A stretch of DNA of 64,000 bases from Pseudomonadota bacterium (GTDB lineage Bacteria > Desulfobacterota > Desulfobulbia > Desulfobulbales > JAGXFP01): contig JAHJIQ010000047.1 in the NCBI GenBank assembly GCA_018823285.1, positions 1 through 64,000 on the forward strand, read 5' to 3'. The translations under genes were made by a program, and so were the position numbers. Below, piece by piece: positions 1 to 8,932 of the stretch (its first letter is position 1; each line of letters begins with the position of its first letter). The notes beneath the pieces were generated by a model. It was not told where the DNA came from. It saw only the letters and a program-made list of their open reading frames with translations, and ran no database searches.

Positions 1-17
1 AGAATGGAAATAAATTT

Positions 18-157
18 CTTCACTCTTCACTCTTCACTCTTCACTCTTCACTCTTCACTCTTCACTCTTCACTCTTCACTCTTCACTCTTCACTCTTCAC
101 TCTTCACTCTTCACTCTTCACTCTTCACTCTTCACTCTTCACTCTTCACTCTTCACT
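18..157. repeat. Tandem repeat, 20 copies of heptamer CTTCACT
   Basis: Twenty perfect head-to-tail copies of the 7-base unit CTTCACT are seen. They end 12 bases before the stop codon of the MshQ-like gene. Because 7 is not a multiple of 3, the array is open in several frames and yields spurious peptides. Perfect heptamer arrays are prone to slippage, so copy number may vary among strains or be mis-assembled. No function is evident. Confidence 0.97.
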
Positions 158-169
158 GGTGGCCACTGG

Positions 170-3100
170 TCACCTCACAATCTCCCGCCAGTTGATGATC
201 CGGTCATTGCCGCGGTAGATGCCGAAAAATGCTTCAACGGCGAGATCATCCAGCCAGAGCGGGAAGTCGTAGTTGAGGTCAACCGAGCCCCCGGCTGGAG
301 CCGGATCGGCAGTGGGCCATAATGACAGGTTGCCGATGCCGCTTGAGGTCGTGATCGGACTTACGGGGCTGCCGGTGACGGTGATGGTGCCGTTCGGGGT
401 GATCAGGTAAGTAAAACCTGTGCAGCTGTCGCTGGTATTGGTGACCCAGGCGGGGGAGCTGTCGTAATATTCAACCGCTATCGGCATCACCAATGGATTG
501 GCCGCGGTTGCCGTTTCCGGGCCGTAGGCGTTCCCGGCCGTTGAGCGGCCGTGCCGCAGATTGGCCCCGGTGATCCCGGCCCGGGTAAAGGGCAGGCAGC
601 CGGCGCCGAAGCAGACTCCATCGCTGTCGGTAAATTGCGCTGGGTCTGCGGCGAGATCAATGGCGGCGGCAAAGGGCTGGACCGGTGCGGTAACGGCCGG
701 ACGGGCATAGCTGAGGCTGTCCGCGACGGTCACGGATATTGAGCCGTTGCAGTCGGTCGTCTCTCCAGCAGCAGGGCTTGCGGTACCGTTTGCCGGGGTG
801 AGAGCAGGTCCGGCCCCGGAGGAATCGGCAAAGGTGTAATTCAGGGTATATGGATCGGGCAGCTTCCAGAAACTGCCGCAGTCATAGTTGCGGGTGGTTG
901 CGCCAACGCTGTTCCTGGCGGTGATGGTCAGGACCGGGTTCACCGTAAAGTTGAGAGGCTGACCGAGGTAGGTGTATCCTCCGACGAGGCATGAGTCGGC
1001 AAGAGTCGGCGGGTCGGGTGCAAGGCTTACATTAAAATCTGCCGGGGAGAAACGGCCTACATGACCGGATCTGCCTGTTACGCTGCCGGCGCCCAGATAA
1101 TTGTTGTCGGTCAGATTGGCTATCAGTTCGATGATCCCGACCTCGTCATAACGGACGTTACCGGATGAAGTTCCGTTGGTAAAACCGGTCACCGTCGGAG
1201 TCCCGGCCAGGGCTGGATCATTTCCGCCGCCGGGCAGGAAGAGCAGAGATGAGAGTGTTACGTCTTCAGAGGTTGTTTCCTGTCCGAAATTTAATGCCGC
1301 GGTGTTGTCGGCCAGATCAGCATTGTTGGCCGGGTCTGTATCACCATGATTATCCGGGACACCGTCATTATCGGTGTCATCTGCTGCCTGCCAGAGAACG
1401 GCGCGGACATCTGCCTGGAAAAGAGTTCCTGCTGCGGTGTACAAATTCCCTGCCGCCGTGGTTGCGCCAGGATTGCCTGCGGCGGAAACATCAAACCCGA
1501 AAGGTCGGGCCACAAAGTTGTTGCCGGTTCCGACCATCAGATTGCCCGAGGGTGGTCCGCTGCCGAACGGGATGTCGTAACGGGCGTGGAGCTGAAGTTG
1601 TCCCACTTCCGGATAGGTCAGGATAAATGTGGCCGTGGTATCGGTGTTATTGCCGAAGTCGAGTGAGACTCCGGTATAGCTGGCGACCGCTCCGCTGTTA
1701 TTGGCGGCTATGTCAGTGCCGTTGATGTTTACCAGGTTGGCGGTACAGGTGGGAGGATTAATGCATTCAAAGGCGAGATCGATGGTATTGGCATTGACCA
1801 GGGCGGCTTCACATTGGCCGGTATCATCACTGGTCCGGATCGCCTCCAGTTCAAGAGTCTGGTTGCCCGGCGCAATGTTGGAAGCCTTGCCGCCGATCTG
1901 ATTGCCGATGGCATTGATTACACCTCCTGCCAGAAAATTAAAACCGGCCTCGGCAAAAGCGAGGTCTGCATCCTCAGCCGCCTGGGCTGAACCGGTCAGT
2001 TCGGTAGCTGAACCATCGGTCACATTGATGTTGGTGTTTTCAACAAAGGTGTCTTTTAACCCCAGCACCACAGCTCCTGATTCCGTGCCGTCAAAGGTAT
2101 AGGTCCCGTCACCATCTCCGGAGTTGACAAGATTGGCCGGATTGCCGCTGATGACCGACCAGTCCCCATGGCCGGTGCTGGTGGATAAGGTGATGAGACC
2201 GGTATGGGCAGCGATTACCCCATGGGCTGAATCGTGGGCGCTGAAGGTTACCGGTTCCGCCTGGCAGTTGATCCCGTTCCCGTCATGAAGGATTTCGTAA
2301 TGGTCAACCCCGGCACAGACGGGAGGCGCCGAGGCGGCGATTTCGATGTTGTCGAAATAGACGATGTCGTTATTTGACAAAGTTGACGAACTTAAGAACC
2401 TGATACGGGTGTTGGCGGCTATATACAAGCTGATATCATAGGAAAATGATTGATATGCTGCATCATTTCCCGGCCCCGCAAAGCGGCCGCCGGGCAATTC
2501 CGTCCACGAGCCGCCGCCGTCTCCTGAGGCATATACCGCCACATAGTCGCTGGCGCCGTCCAGGCCGTTTCTGCGGTAGTCAAAGCTGAGGATGGCGGTT
2601 GTGAACAGGGAGAGGTCCGCTTCCCGCTGCACTCCTTCACCTGAACCGTCGTTGTCTTTAACCTGCAGTGAATAGTTGTTGCCGAGATCGGTGACCACCT
2701 GCTCATCGCCATTGGTCGGGCCGTCGTTTTCCGATATTTCCAGCCAGTTTGTGGCCCAATTGGCGCTGCCGTCGTTATTGGTATAGGCCCTGAGGTCAAA
2801 GTTGTCGGCAAAGGTTTCAGAAAGGCTCCCGGAAAAAACCAGGTCGTTGTCTTCGGCCGGGTCTTCACTTGCAGTCCCGTCGGTGACATTGATATTCAAG
2901 GATTCGCTGAAGGTATTCAGCAGGCCGAGGACCACAACGCCTGATTCGCTGCCGTCAAAGGTGTAACTGCCGCTGCCGCCGCCACTATTAACAAGGCCTG
3001 CAGGCGTACCGGTTATAACAGACCAGTCTCCATGGCCGGTGGAAGTGGTGAGGTTGATGGTTCCGGTATAGGTGGTCTCGGTGCCATGCAGGTCATTATG

Positions 3101-4780
3101 TTTGGTAATAGTGATCCTTTCAGCTGAGCAGTTATCGGCGCTGCCGTCATGGGAGATGGCGAAGTGGCCGCTGGAAATACATGGATGGGTCTGGAGCATG
3201 ACCTGATTGATTTCGGCAGCGCTCAATACTCTGGTATACACCCTTGCTTCGTCTATGCTGCCGTCAAACCGCCAGTTGGTTGTGGATTCACTGTTGCCGT
3301 CCACCTCACCGCCGATTGCCGCAAGACCAGGGTCTGTGCCCCAGGTACCGGTGTAGGCCGGAGAATCCTGTACCTGGAGAACTCCGTCCACATAGATACG
3401 CCTTACCTTGGCGGCTGCATCATGAACTGCCGTGACAAACTGCCAGGAACCGGTTGTGATGACGGTCGGGCTGTCGAGGCTGACTGGATTGATGTTTCTG
3501 GAAAATAAGCGCAACTGTCCATTGCTGTTGTCACCCAGACTGAATGCAAACCCCCCTGAATTTCCGGCGTCATCGACGAAAATGCGCTGGTCTTTATCGA
3601 TGCGCGTGGGGTTGATCCAGGCGGTAATCGTGAAATCGGTATTGAGGTTCGGGAAGCCCGGGAGTTCGATGTAATCATTCGTGCCGTCGAAAACGCCGTA
3701 GCGGCAGGTGCCGGGATTTCCGGAAATAGCCGGGGTTGTAATGTCGGTAAAGGCGCCATTTACCGCCCGGCCATGATAACTGCCCGGCTGCTGGTCAACT
3801 ACCTCGTTTGCCGTGCCGTTCCAGGTTGCCTCGTCCATCTGCCACCAGGCGGCAAGTCCGGTCAGGACTTCCGAACTGCAGACGGTCATTGCCGCATTTT
3901 TGCCGCTGTAATAAACCGAACCGGTGGAGGAGAGCCAGACGTCTTTGAGGTCTTCCGTTCCCTGAGCCAGTTCCTGCCAGGAGGTGCCGTTGTAATACAT
4001 GACCACCCCGTTGTTGCCGGCACTATATATCTGTCCGGTTGAAGTTGATCCGTAGATACCGTTGAGTTCATGGGTGGCGGTGGCCACCGATGAGCAGGAT
4101 GAACCGTTGTACAGATAAATGCTGCCGTTTTTACCGGAAAGAATGACATTGCCGGAGGCGTCAATCCAGAGATCTTTGAAATCATCGCTGCTGGCAGCAT
4201 CGCAGAGAGTGGTATTGCTCCATGTCCCGGCACTCCGGTTGAAGATAAAGAGTTCCCCTCTCTGGCTGAGCACATACACCAGAGCGGAAGTGCCCCAGAC
4301 TTTTACCAGATTGTCGCTGGGGTTGAGGCCTGGAACCGCAGCCGCGACATCGACCCAGGCGGTCCCGTCATATCGAAGCAGGGTGGCGTTCTTGCCTACC
4401 GCATATGCTTCAGTGGCGGACAGGGCCCAGATTCCGTCGATGTCGTGGACTTCTGTTGAAGTCACTGAGCTCCAGATCGTGCCGTTGAATGAAAGAATGG
4501 TGCCATGGTCTCCCACGGCGAAGCCTGTGCCGTCAGGGAGCAGAAAAATGTCGCGCAAGGCTCTGACGGTCGGTGAACTCATCTGGGTCCAGGAAGTGCC
4601 GTCGAAAATAAAGATATTGCCATTAAGGCCAACGGCAATGACGTTGTAGTCGGAAGTGCCGGATATCCCCTCAAAGTCGTTGCCGCCGGGAAGAGTGGTG
4701 GTTGTACAGGTAAGGGCTGCGAATGATTGGGAGACATTGAAGAGCAACAAGAAAGCCAGGAATGGTGTTTGAAACTTCAT
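170..4780 (-). CDS. Large secreted MshQ-like protein (YCF48-like repeats, LamG domain, DUF6701)
   Basis: A 1536-residue exported protein. The first 21 residues form a signal peptide ending near SFA-A, and a GGGGAAG ribosome site precedes the ATG. Residues about 25-300 are repeats of about 45 residues (GTSW..., G.NG.I, YNG) resembling a YCF48/BNR propeller. Residues about 310-530 are a LamG/concanavalin-like domain (FDGTNDYIELP, FTITAWINP). Two similar segments start near 540 and 820, each with a short Cys-containing start, an STGHGDWSVI motif and YTFDG.ESG. The C-terminal third (about 940-1536) resembles the DUF6701 region of MshQ, a protein of MSHA pilus loci. No pilus genes flank it here, so an adhesion or surface role is inference. 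It ends next to a heptamer array. The only upstream neighbour on this strand is a dihydrouridine synthase more than 300 bases away, so it is probably monocistronic. Confidence 0.75.
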   Translation of the reverse strand: MKFQTPFLAFLLLFNVSQSFAALTCTTTTLPGGNDFEGISGTSDYNVIAVGLNGNIFIFDGTSWTQMSSPTVRALRDIFLLPDGTGFAVGDHGTILSFNGTIWSSVTSTEVHDIDGIWALSATEAYAVGKNATLLRYDGTAWVDVAAAVPGLNPSDNLVKVWGTSALVYVLSQRGELFIFNRSAGTWSNTTLCDAASSDDFKDLWIDASGNVILSGKNGSIYLYNGSSCSSVATATHELNGIYGSTSTGQIYSAGNNGVVMYYNGTSWQELAQGTEDLKDVWLSSTGSVYYSGKNAAMTVCSSEVLTGLAAWWQMDEATWNGTANEVVDQQPGSYHGRAVNGAFTDITTPAISGNPGTCRYGVFDGTNDYIELPGFPNLNTDFTITAWINPTRIDKDQRIFVDDAGNSGGFAFSLGDNSNGQLRLFSRNINPVSLDSPTVITTGSWQFVTAVHDAAAKVRRIYVDGVLQVQDSPAYTGTWGTDPGLAAIGGEVDGNSESTTNWRFDGSIDEARVYTRVLSAAEINQVMLQTHPCISSGHFAISHDGSADNCSAERITITKHNDLHGTETTYTGTINLTTSTGHGDWSVITGTPAGLVNSGGGSGSYTFDGSESGVVVLGLLNTFSESLNINVTDGTASEDPAEDNDLVFSGSLSETFADNFDLRAYTNNDGSANWATNWLEISENDGPTNGDEQVVTDLGNNYSLQVKDNDGSGEGVQREADLSLFTTAILSFDYRRNGLDGASDYVAVYASGDGGGSWTELPGGRFAGPGNDAAYQSFSYDISLYIAANTRIRFLSSSTLSNNDIVYFDNIEIAASAPPVCAGVDHYEILHDGNGINCQAEPVTFSAHDSAHGVIAAHTGLITLSTSTGHGDWSVISGNPANLVNSGDGDGTYTFDGTESGAVVLGLKDTFVENTNINVTDGSATELTGSAQAAEDADLAFAEAGFNFLAGGVINAIGNQIGGKASNIAPGNQTLELEAIRTSDDTGQCEAALVNANTIDLAFECINPPTCTANLVNINGTDIAANNSGAVASYTGVSLDFGNNTDTTATFILTYPEVGQLQLHARYDIPFGSGPPSGNLMVGTGNNFVARPFGFDVSAAGNPGATTAAGNLYTAAGTLFQADVRAVLWQAADDTDNDGVPDNHGDTDPANNADLADNTAALNFGQETTSEDVTLSSLLFLPGGGNDPALAGTPTVTGFTNGTSSGNVRYDEVGIIELIANLTDNNYLGAGSVTGRSGHVGRFSPADFNVSLAPDPPTLADSCLVGGYTYLGQPLNFTVNPVLTITARNSVGATTRNYDCGSFWKLPDPYTLNYTFADSSGAGPALTPANGTASPAAGETTDCNGSISVTVADSLSYARPAVTAPVQPFAAAIDLAADPAQFTDSDGVCFGAGCLPFTRAGITGANLRHGRSTAGNAYGPETATAANPLVMPIAVEYYDSSPAWVTNTSDSCTGFTYLITPNGTITVTGSPVSPITTSSGIGNLSLWPTADPAPAGGSVDLNYDFPLWLDDLAVEAFFGIYRGNDRIINWREIVR

Positions 4781-5095
4781 GTTCTTCCCCGGTGAAGGAA
4801 TGGATGAAAATTGGTTTTTTTAAGATGCTACAGCATTAATTTATCACAGTCCTGCCGGTACATTCAAAATTATCAGGATGAATATTGACCTTTATAGAAG
4901 TGTTGCATATGAAAACAGTCAAGTCGACAAATTGATCACATGAAATACTTCTTAAAATTCCTTTAAGGAGGGCTGGACTTCCGGCAATTTTATGGAGATC
5001 GAGTTACGGGCAAGGAAAGAGTTCTGTAAGATGGGAAATGCCAGCCAGCTTGAGTTTCCAGTGATCGTTCAACTATCGGGGATCGTGGTCGCGGT
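4781..5095. other. Intergenic region upstream of the MshQ-like gene
   Basis: 315 bases between the stop of the dus gene and the start of the MshQ-like gene. The half nearest the MshQ-like gene is AT-rich and presumably holds its promoter. I see no convincing gene, RNA or strong hairpin in it. Confidence 0.5.
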
Positions 5096-6037
5096 TTAAC
5101 CGTTCTGATCGAGCAGTGATTGGATAAGGTGTTTAAGTTCGGCAAAGCTTTTTGTGGCGTAGATCTTTTCCCTGATCGATTTTCCATGCAGGACTCCCTT
5201 GAAATACTTGCCTGCGTGGTTTTTCATTTTGCCGAGGATGGATTCGGTCGGCTGATACTGCTCCACCAGTTCAAGGTGGCGGGAGAGGGCTTTCAGCCGG
5301 AAATGCAGGGAGGGCAGGGGGTTGGTTTTTGCCGAAAAGATCCAGGGGGCGCCCAGGGCGGCCCGGCCGATCATCACCCCGTCGCAGCCGGTCTCGGAGA
5401 GCATTTTCAGCCCGTCGTCATGGCACAGGATGTCACCGTTGCCGATGACCGGGATTGAAGTGGCTTCCTTGACCTTGCCGATCATCTCCCAGTCTACAAC
5501 ACCTGAGAAGCCGTCGGTCCAGGTCCTGGCGTGCAGGGTGAGAGCGCTTGCTCCGGCCTCCGCCACCATCTGCGCGAATTCCACCGCCACGATCTCGTGG
5601 TGGCTCCAGCCGGTCCTGGTCTTGACCGTTACCGGATGCTTGCTGTTGGCGCAGACTGATCGTATGATCTCTTCGGCGATCTTCGGTTGCCGGATGAGAG
5701 AGGCCCCGGCTCCTTTCTTGATCACCTTTTTCACCGGGCAGCCCATGTTAATATCAATGATATCAACAGGATACTCGGAGAGAATTGCAGCCGCCTCCCC
5801 CATGACCCCGGGTTCCCCGCCGAAAAGCTGCATGGCCACCGGCCTTTCTGCCGAGACGGTCTGCAGCATGTCGATGGTGTTCTGCTGGCGGTAGACCAGG
5901 CCGTGGCAGCTGATCATCTCCGAATAGCAGAGGGCGGCCCCGTATTCCCGGCAGAGCCGGCGAAAAGGCAGATCGGTGTATCCGGCCAGCGGGGCGAGGA
6001 TGAACGGGTTTTCCAGGGTGAGGTTTTGGATTTTCAT
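5096..6037 (-). CDS. dus: tRNA-dihydrouridine synthase (DusB-like)
   Basis: A 313-residue flavoenzyme of the Dus family, which reduces uridine to dihydrouridine in the D-loop of tRNA using FMN and NAD(P)H. The TIM-barrel start ENPFILAPLAGYTDLPFR is typical. The catalytic-loop region INMGCPVKKVIKKGAGA holds the conserved Cys that protonates the uracil ring. VKTRTGW and GNGDI...GCDGVMIGRAALG are the usual FMN-phosphate-binding segments. Length is normal for DusA/B/C proteins, and the C-terminal helical RNA-recognition domain is present. The exact subfamily cannot be fixed by eye; DusB is the commonest in this lineage. It stands alone between a repeat-rich spacer and the MshQ-like gene. Confidence 0.9.
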   Translation of the reverse strand: MKIQNLTLENPFILAPLAGYTDLPFRRLCREYGAALCYSEMISCHGLVYRQQNTIDMLQTVSAERPVAMQLFGGEPGVMGEAAAILSEYPVDIIDINMGCPVKKVIKKGAGASLIRQPKIAEEIIRSVCANSKHPVTVKTRTGWSHHEIVAVEFAQMVAEAGASALTLHARTWTDGFSGVVDWEMIGKVKEATSIPVIGNGDILCHDDGLKMLSETGCDGVMIGRAALGAPWIFSAKTNPLPSLHFRLKALSRHLELVEQYQPTESILGKMKNHAGKYFKGVLHGKSIREKIYATKSFAELKHLIQSLLDQNG

Positions 6038-6056
6038 GAAAGCTGATATCTGTTTT

Positions 6057-6248
6057 GTTCATTTTCTTTGCTTGCCCAAAGAAAACGAACCAAAAGAAAA
6101 GGCACCCGGCCACTTGTCCCGCCAAGGGCGGGATATCCTGTGCTCCTCGAACCTGCCGGGAGTTTGAAAACTCGCCCCGCTGAAGCGGGTCTCAAACAGT
6201 TCAAACTCCTTAATCGGCAGTTTCTGCGGTGCTCGGCTGCGTGACATG
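6057..6248. repeat. Interspersed palindromic element with CCAAAGAAAA motif
   Basis: The spacer between tkt and dus holds a compact set of inverted repeats. TTTCTTTG and CAAAGAAA sit around GCTTGCC near 6063-6083. CCCGCC/GGCGGG lies at about 6119-6133 and CCCGCT/AGCGGG near 6176-6190. A long-range pair GGAGTTTGA / TCAAACTCC spans about 6160-6210. The motif followed by AACCAAAAGAAAAGGC resembles an interspersed sequence I recall from many proteobacterial genomes, where it is often mis-called as a small FFW/FGQAKK-containing protein. I see no real gene here. Confidence 0.6.
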
Positions 6249-6339
6249 GGGAAGGAAATACAGAAAGTTTTGTCTAAGCCCCCTATCAGGGGGGCTTTCT
6301 GATTCATCCACTATGCTGGAGGAGAAGCTCTTAACTTAA

Positions 6340-8334
6340 TCAGATAAGTGCTTCGATTTTGTCGACGATGTTTTCGGTGGTGAAACCGAAATATTTAAAC
6401 AGTTCATCGGCGGGGGCCGATTCGCCGAAGGTGTCGATGCCGACCACGTCGCCGTTTAAGCCGACATACTTGCGCCAGAAGTCGGAAACGCCCGCTTCCA
6501 CGGCAACCCTGGCCGTAACTGCAGCGGGAAGGACCGATTCGCGGTAGGCAGCGTCCTGGCGGTCAAAGGTGTCGGTGCTGGGCATCGAGACCACCCTGAT
6601 CTTTTTCCCTTTTTCCTGCAGCATTGCCGCCGCCGCCATGGCGAGTTCCACCTCGGAGCCGGTGGCGATGAGGATCGCGTCCGGGATCTTACAGCCGCAG
6701 TCATGGAGGATGTAGCCGCCTTTGGCGATATTGGCGAGCTGTTCACCGGTTCGCACATGGTGGGGCAGATTCTGGCGGGAAAACATCATGCTGGTGGGGC
6801 CGTTTTTCCTTTCGATGGCAGCTTTCCAGGCCACCGCCGACTCGACAGCGTCGCAGGGTCGCCAGACACTCATGTTGGGGATCATCCGAATGGTTGCGGT
6901 CTGCTCCACCGCCTGATGGGTCGGGCCGTCTTCACCGAGACCGATAGAGTCGTGGGTGAAGACCAGGATATTCTGAATTTTCATCAGGGCCGCCATCCGC
7001 AAGGCGTTTCTGGCGTACTCGGAGAACATCAGGAAGGTGGAACAATATGGCATGAATCCGCCATAGAGGGCAAGACCGTTGCAGATGGCCGCCATACCGA
7101 ATTCGCGGACCCCGAAGTAGATGTAGTTGCCTGCCGGGTCAACGTTCACGCCCTTGCTGCCCTTCCAGATGGTGAGGTTCGAGCCGGCAAGATCCGCCGA
7201 GCCGCCGATCAGTTCGGGAAGCGCCGGGCCATAGCCGTTCAGGCAGTTCTGGGAGGCCTTCCTGGTTGCCACCTTCTCGGCCGCCTCGTTGACTGCATTG
7301 ACGTACCGGTTTGCCTTGCTCTCCCAGTCTGCTGGCAGGTCGCCACTCATCCGCCTGGTGAATTCGGCGGCCAGTTCCGGATACTCTTTGCGGTATGCGG
7401 CGAATTTCTCATTCCAGGCGGTTTCAAGATCAGCGCCGGACTTTCTGGCATCCCAGCCCGCATAGATTTCAGCGGGCACCACAAAGGGAGGGTGCTCCCA
7501 GCCCAGGGCCTTTCTGGTGAGTGCGATTTCGTCGTCCCCGAGCGGGGCGCCGTGGCAATCTTCCTTGCCCTGCTTGTTGGGGGAACCGTAACCGATGATG
7601 GTCTTGCAGCAGATCAGGCTCGGCTTGTCGGTGACTTTCCGCGCCTCGGCAATCGCTTTTTTGATCGCTTCGGGGTTGTGCCCGTCGACCTTGTCGATCA
7701 CATGCCATCCATAGGAGGTGAAGCGCTGCGGGGTGTTGTCGGTGAACCAGCCTTCGACTTCGCCGTCGATCGAGATGCCGTTATCGTCATAGATGGCGAT
7801 CAGGTTGCCGAGTTTCAGGGTGCCGGCGAGCGAACACGCCTCGTGGGAGATTCCTTCCATCATGCAGCCGTCACCCATGAACACATAGGTGAAGTGATCG
7901 ATGAGATCATGGCCGGGACGATTGAACTGGGCGGCCAGTGTTCTTTCACCAAGGGCCATGCCGACCGCGTTGGCGATCCCCTGGCCCAGCGGGCCGGTGG
8001 TGGTTTCCACCCCCGGAGCGTAGCCGTATTCCGGGTGGCCCGGCGTTTTGGAATGGAGCTGACGGAAATTTTTGATTTCATCAATCGAGAGGTCATAACC
8101 GCTTAAGTGGAGCAGGGAGTAGATCAGCATCGAGCCGTGGCCGTTGGAGAGCACGAAGCGGTCACGGTTGGGCCATTTCGGGTTGGTCGGATTGTGTTTT
8201 AGAAAGTCGTTCCAGAGGACTTCGGCGATGTCGGCCATGCCCAGCGGGGCGCCGGGATGTCCTGATTTGGCTTTCTGGACGGCGTCCATGCTTAAGGCTC
8301 TGATGGCATTGGCTAGATCTTTACGGGAAACCAT
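6340..8334 (-). CDS. tkt: Transketolase
   Basis: A 664-residue thiamine-diphosphate enzyme that transfers two-carbon ketol units in the non-oxidative pentose phosphate pathway. The N-terminal domain holds [16 protein letters not shown] and the GDGCMMEG...N metal/ThDP motif (Asp in MGDGCMMEG, Asn in [10 protein letters not shown]). The middle domain has [14 protein letters not shown], and the C-terminal domain carries TGSEVELA and the [11 protein letters not shown] substrate-phosphate region. Length matches the family. It is last in the apparent leuS-lptE-tkt run, 50 bases after lptE, which could reflect co-transcription. A long antisense frame overlaps it and is a codon-bias shadow. Confidence 0.97.
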   Translation of the reverse strand: MVSRKDLANAIRALSMDAVQKAKSGHPGAPLGMADIAEVLWNDFLKHNPTNPKWPNRDRFVLSNGHGSMLIYSLLHLSGYDLSIDEIKNFRQLHSKTPGHPEYGYAPGVETTTGPLGQGIANAVGMALGERTLAAQFNRPGHDLIDHFTYVFMGDGCMMEGISHEACSLAGTLKLGNLIAIYDDNGISIDGEVEGWFTDNTPQRFTSYGWHVIDKVDGHNPEAIKKAIAEARKVTDKPSLICCKTIIGYGSPNKQGKEDCHGAPLGDDEIALTRKALGWEHPPFVVPAEIYAGWDARKSGADLETAWNEKFAAYRKEYPELAAEFTRRMSGDLPADWESKANRYVNAVNEAAEKVATRKASQNCLNGYGPALPELIGGSADLAGSNLTIWKGSKGVNVDPAGNYIYFGVREFGMAAICNGLALYGGFMPYCSTFLMFSEYARNALRMAALMKIQNILVFTHDSIGLGEDGPTHQAVEQTATIRMIPNMSVWRPCDAVESAVAWKAAIERKNGPTSMMFSRQNLPHHVRTGEQLANIAKGGYILHDCGCKIPDAILIATGSEVELAMAAAAMLQEKGKKIRVVSMPSTDTFDRQDAAYRESVLPAAVTARVAVEAGVSDFWRKYVGLNGDVVGIDTFGESAPADELFKYFGFTTENIVDKIEALI

Positions 8335-8384
8335 GGTTCTCCTCTTGAAGTTGATAGTGTTGCCGGGCGTTTCCGCCTCAATTT

Positions 8385-8930
8385 TTATTTCTGATAACCG
8401 GTCAGGGTGTAAAATACTTCCAGGTAAATCTGTTCACCGATCGCGTTCGCAATGGTCGCCAGGGCAACCTCCTTGTTGCTGCGGGTCCTGACACTGTCAC
8501 TCGCAACACTGTAGGAGGCCTCCCTGACCGCATTCTGGGAGGTCTTGACCTTTTCCCCGGTTTTACGCCTGACCAGTTGGTAGCTGGTTGTGACCCTCGC
8601 CTTCAGGGTGGTCGCCCGGTCGTTACCGGAAAAGGCGGTGGCCGGCAGATCGATGGAATCGATGGAGCCGCTTAAAATATAATCGGCGTCATCCCTGTAG
8701 GCGGTCAGGGTGATATGCTTTGATTCCTGCAGCCAGTCACCGATTCTCTGCAAAATTGCCCCATCGAACCCCAGTTCATTGGTGTTGTTCTTCCAGACGC
8801 TGACATATACGGTCGCGTTTTCGCTGCTGTCCGCGTTACTTTTGCCATAGGGGCTTTGATAGCCGCAGCCTGTGAGCAGGAGCAGGAGGAGTGCCGGAAG
8901 AACCGTGCGGCGGAATGAAGCCTGCTGCAT
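8385..8930 (-). CDS. lptE: LPS-assembly lipoprotein LptE
   Basis: A 181-residue lipoprotein. The signal peptide ends in the lipobox LLTGCGYQ, with Cys near residue 22 as the predicted lipidated residue. The GCGY start is typical of LptE, which plugs the LptD beta-barrel that inserts lipopolysaccharide in the outer leaflet. The rest of the sequence is poorly conserved, as is usual for LptE ([17 protein letters not shown], then alternating beta segments). It starts 2 bases after the leuS stop, giving the common leuS-lptE order. In many proteobacteria holA follows; here tkt follows instead. The call rests on lipobox, size and context. Confidence 0.8.
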   Translation of the reverse strand: MQQASFRRTVLPALLLLLLTGCGYQSPYGKSNADSSENATVYVSVWKNNTNELGFDGAILQRIGDWLQESKHITLTAYRDDADYILSGSIDSIDLPATAFSGNDRATTLKARVTTSYQLVRRKTGEKVKTSQNAVREASYSVASDSVRTRSNKEVALATIANAIGEQIYLEVFYTLTGYQK

Positions 8931-8932
8931 GA

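Noticed and set aside
4..195. 63-residue frame of HSSLFTL repeats
   Set aside because: It is the translation of the CTTCACT tandem array, has no ribosome site and no family.
6703..8106. 467-residue frame on the plus strand
   Set aside because: Antisense to tkt, which has all transketolase motifs; the frame is a GC-bias shadow.
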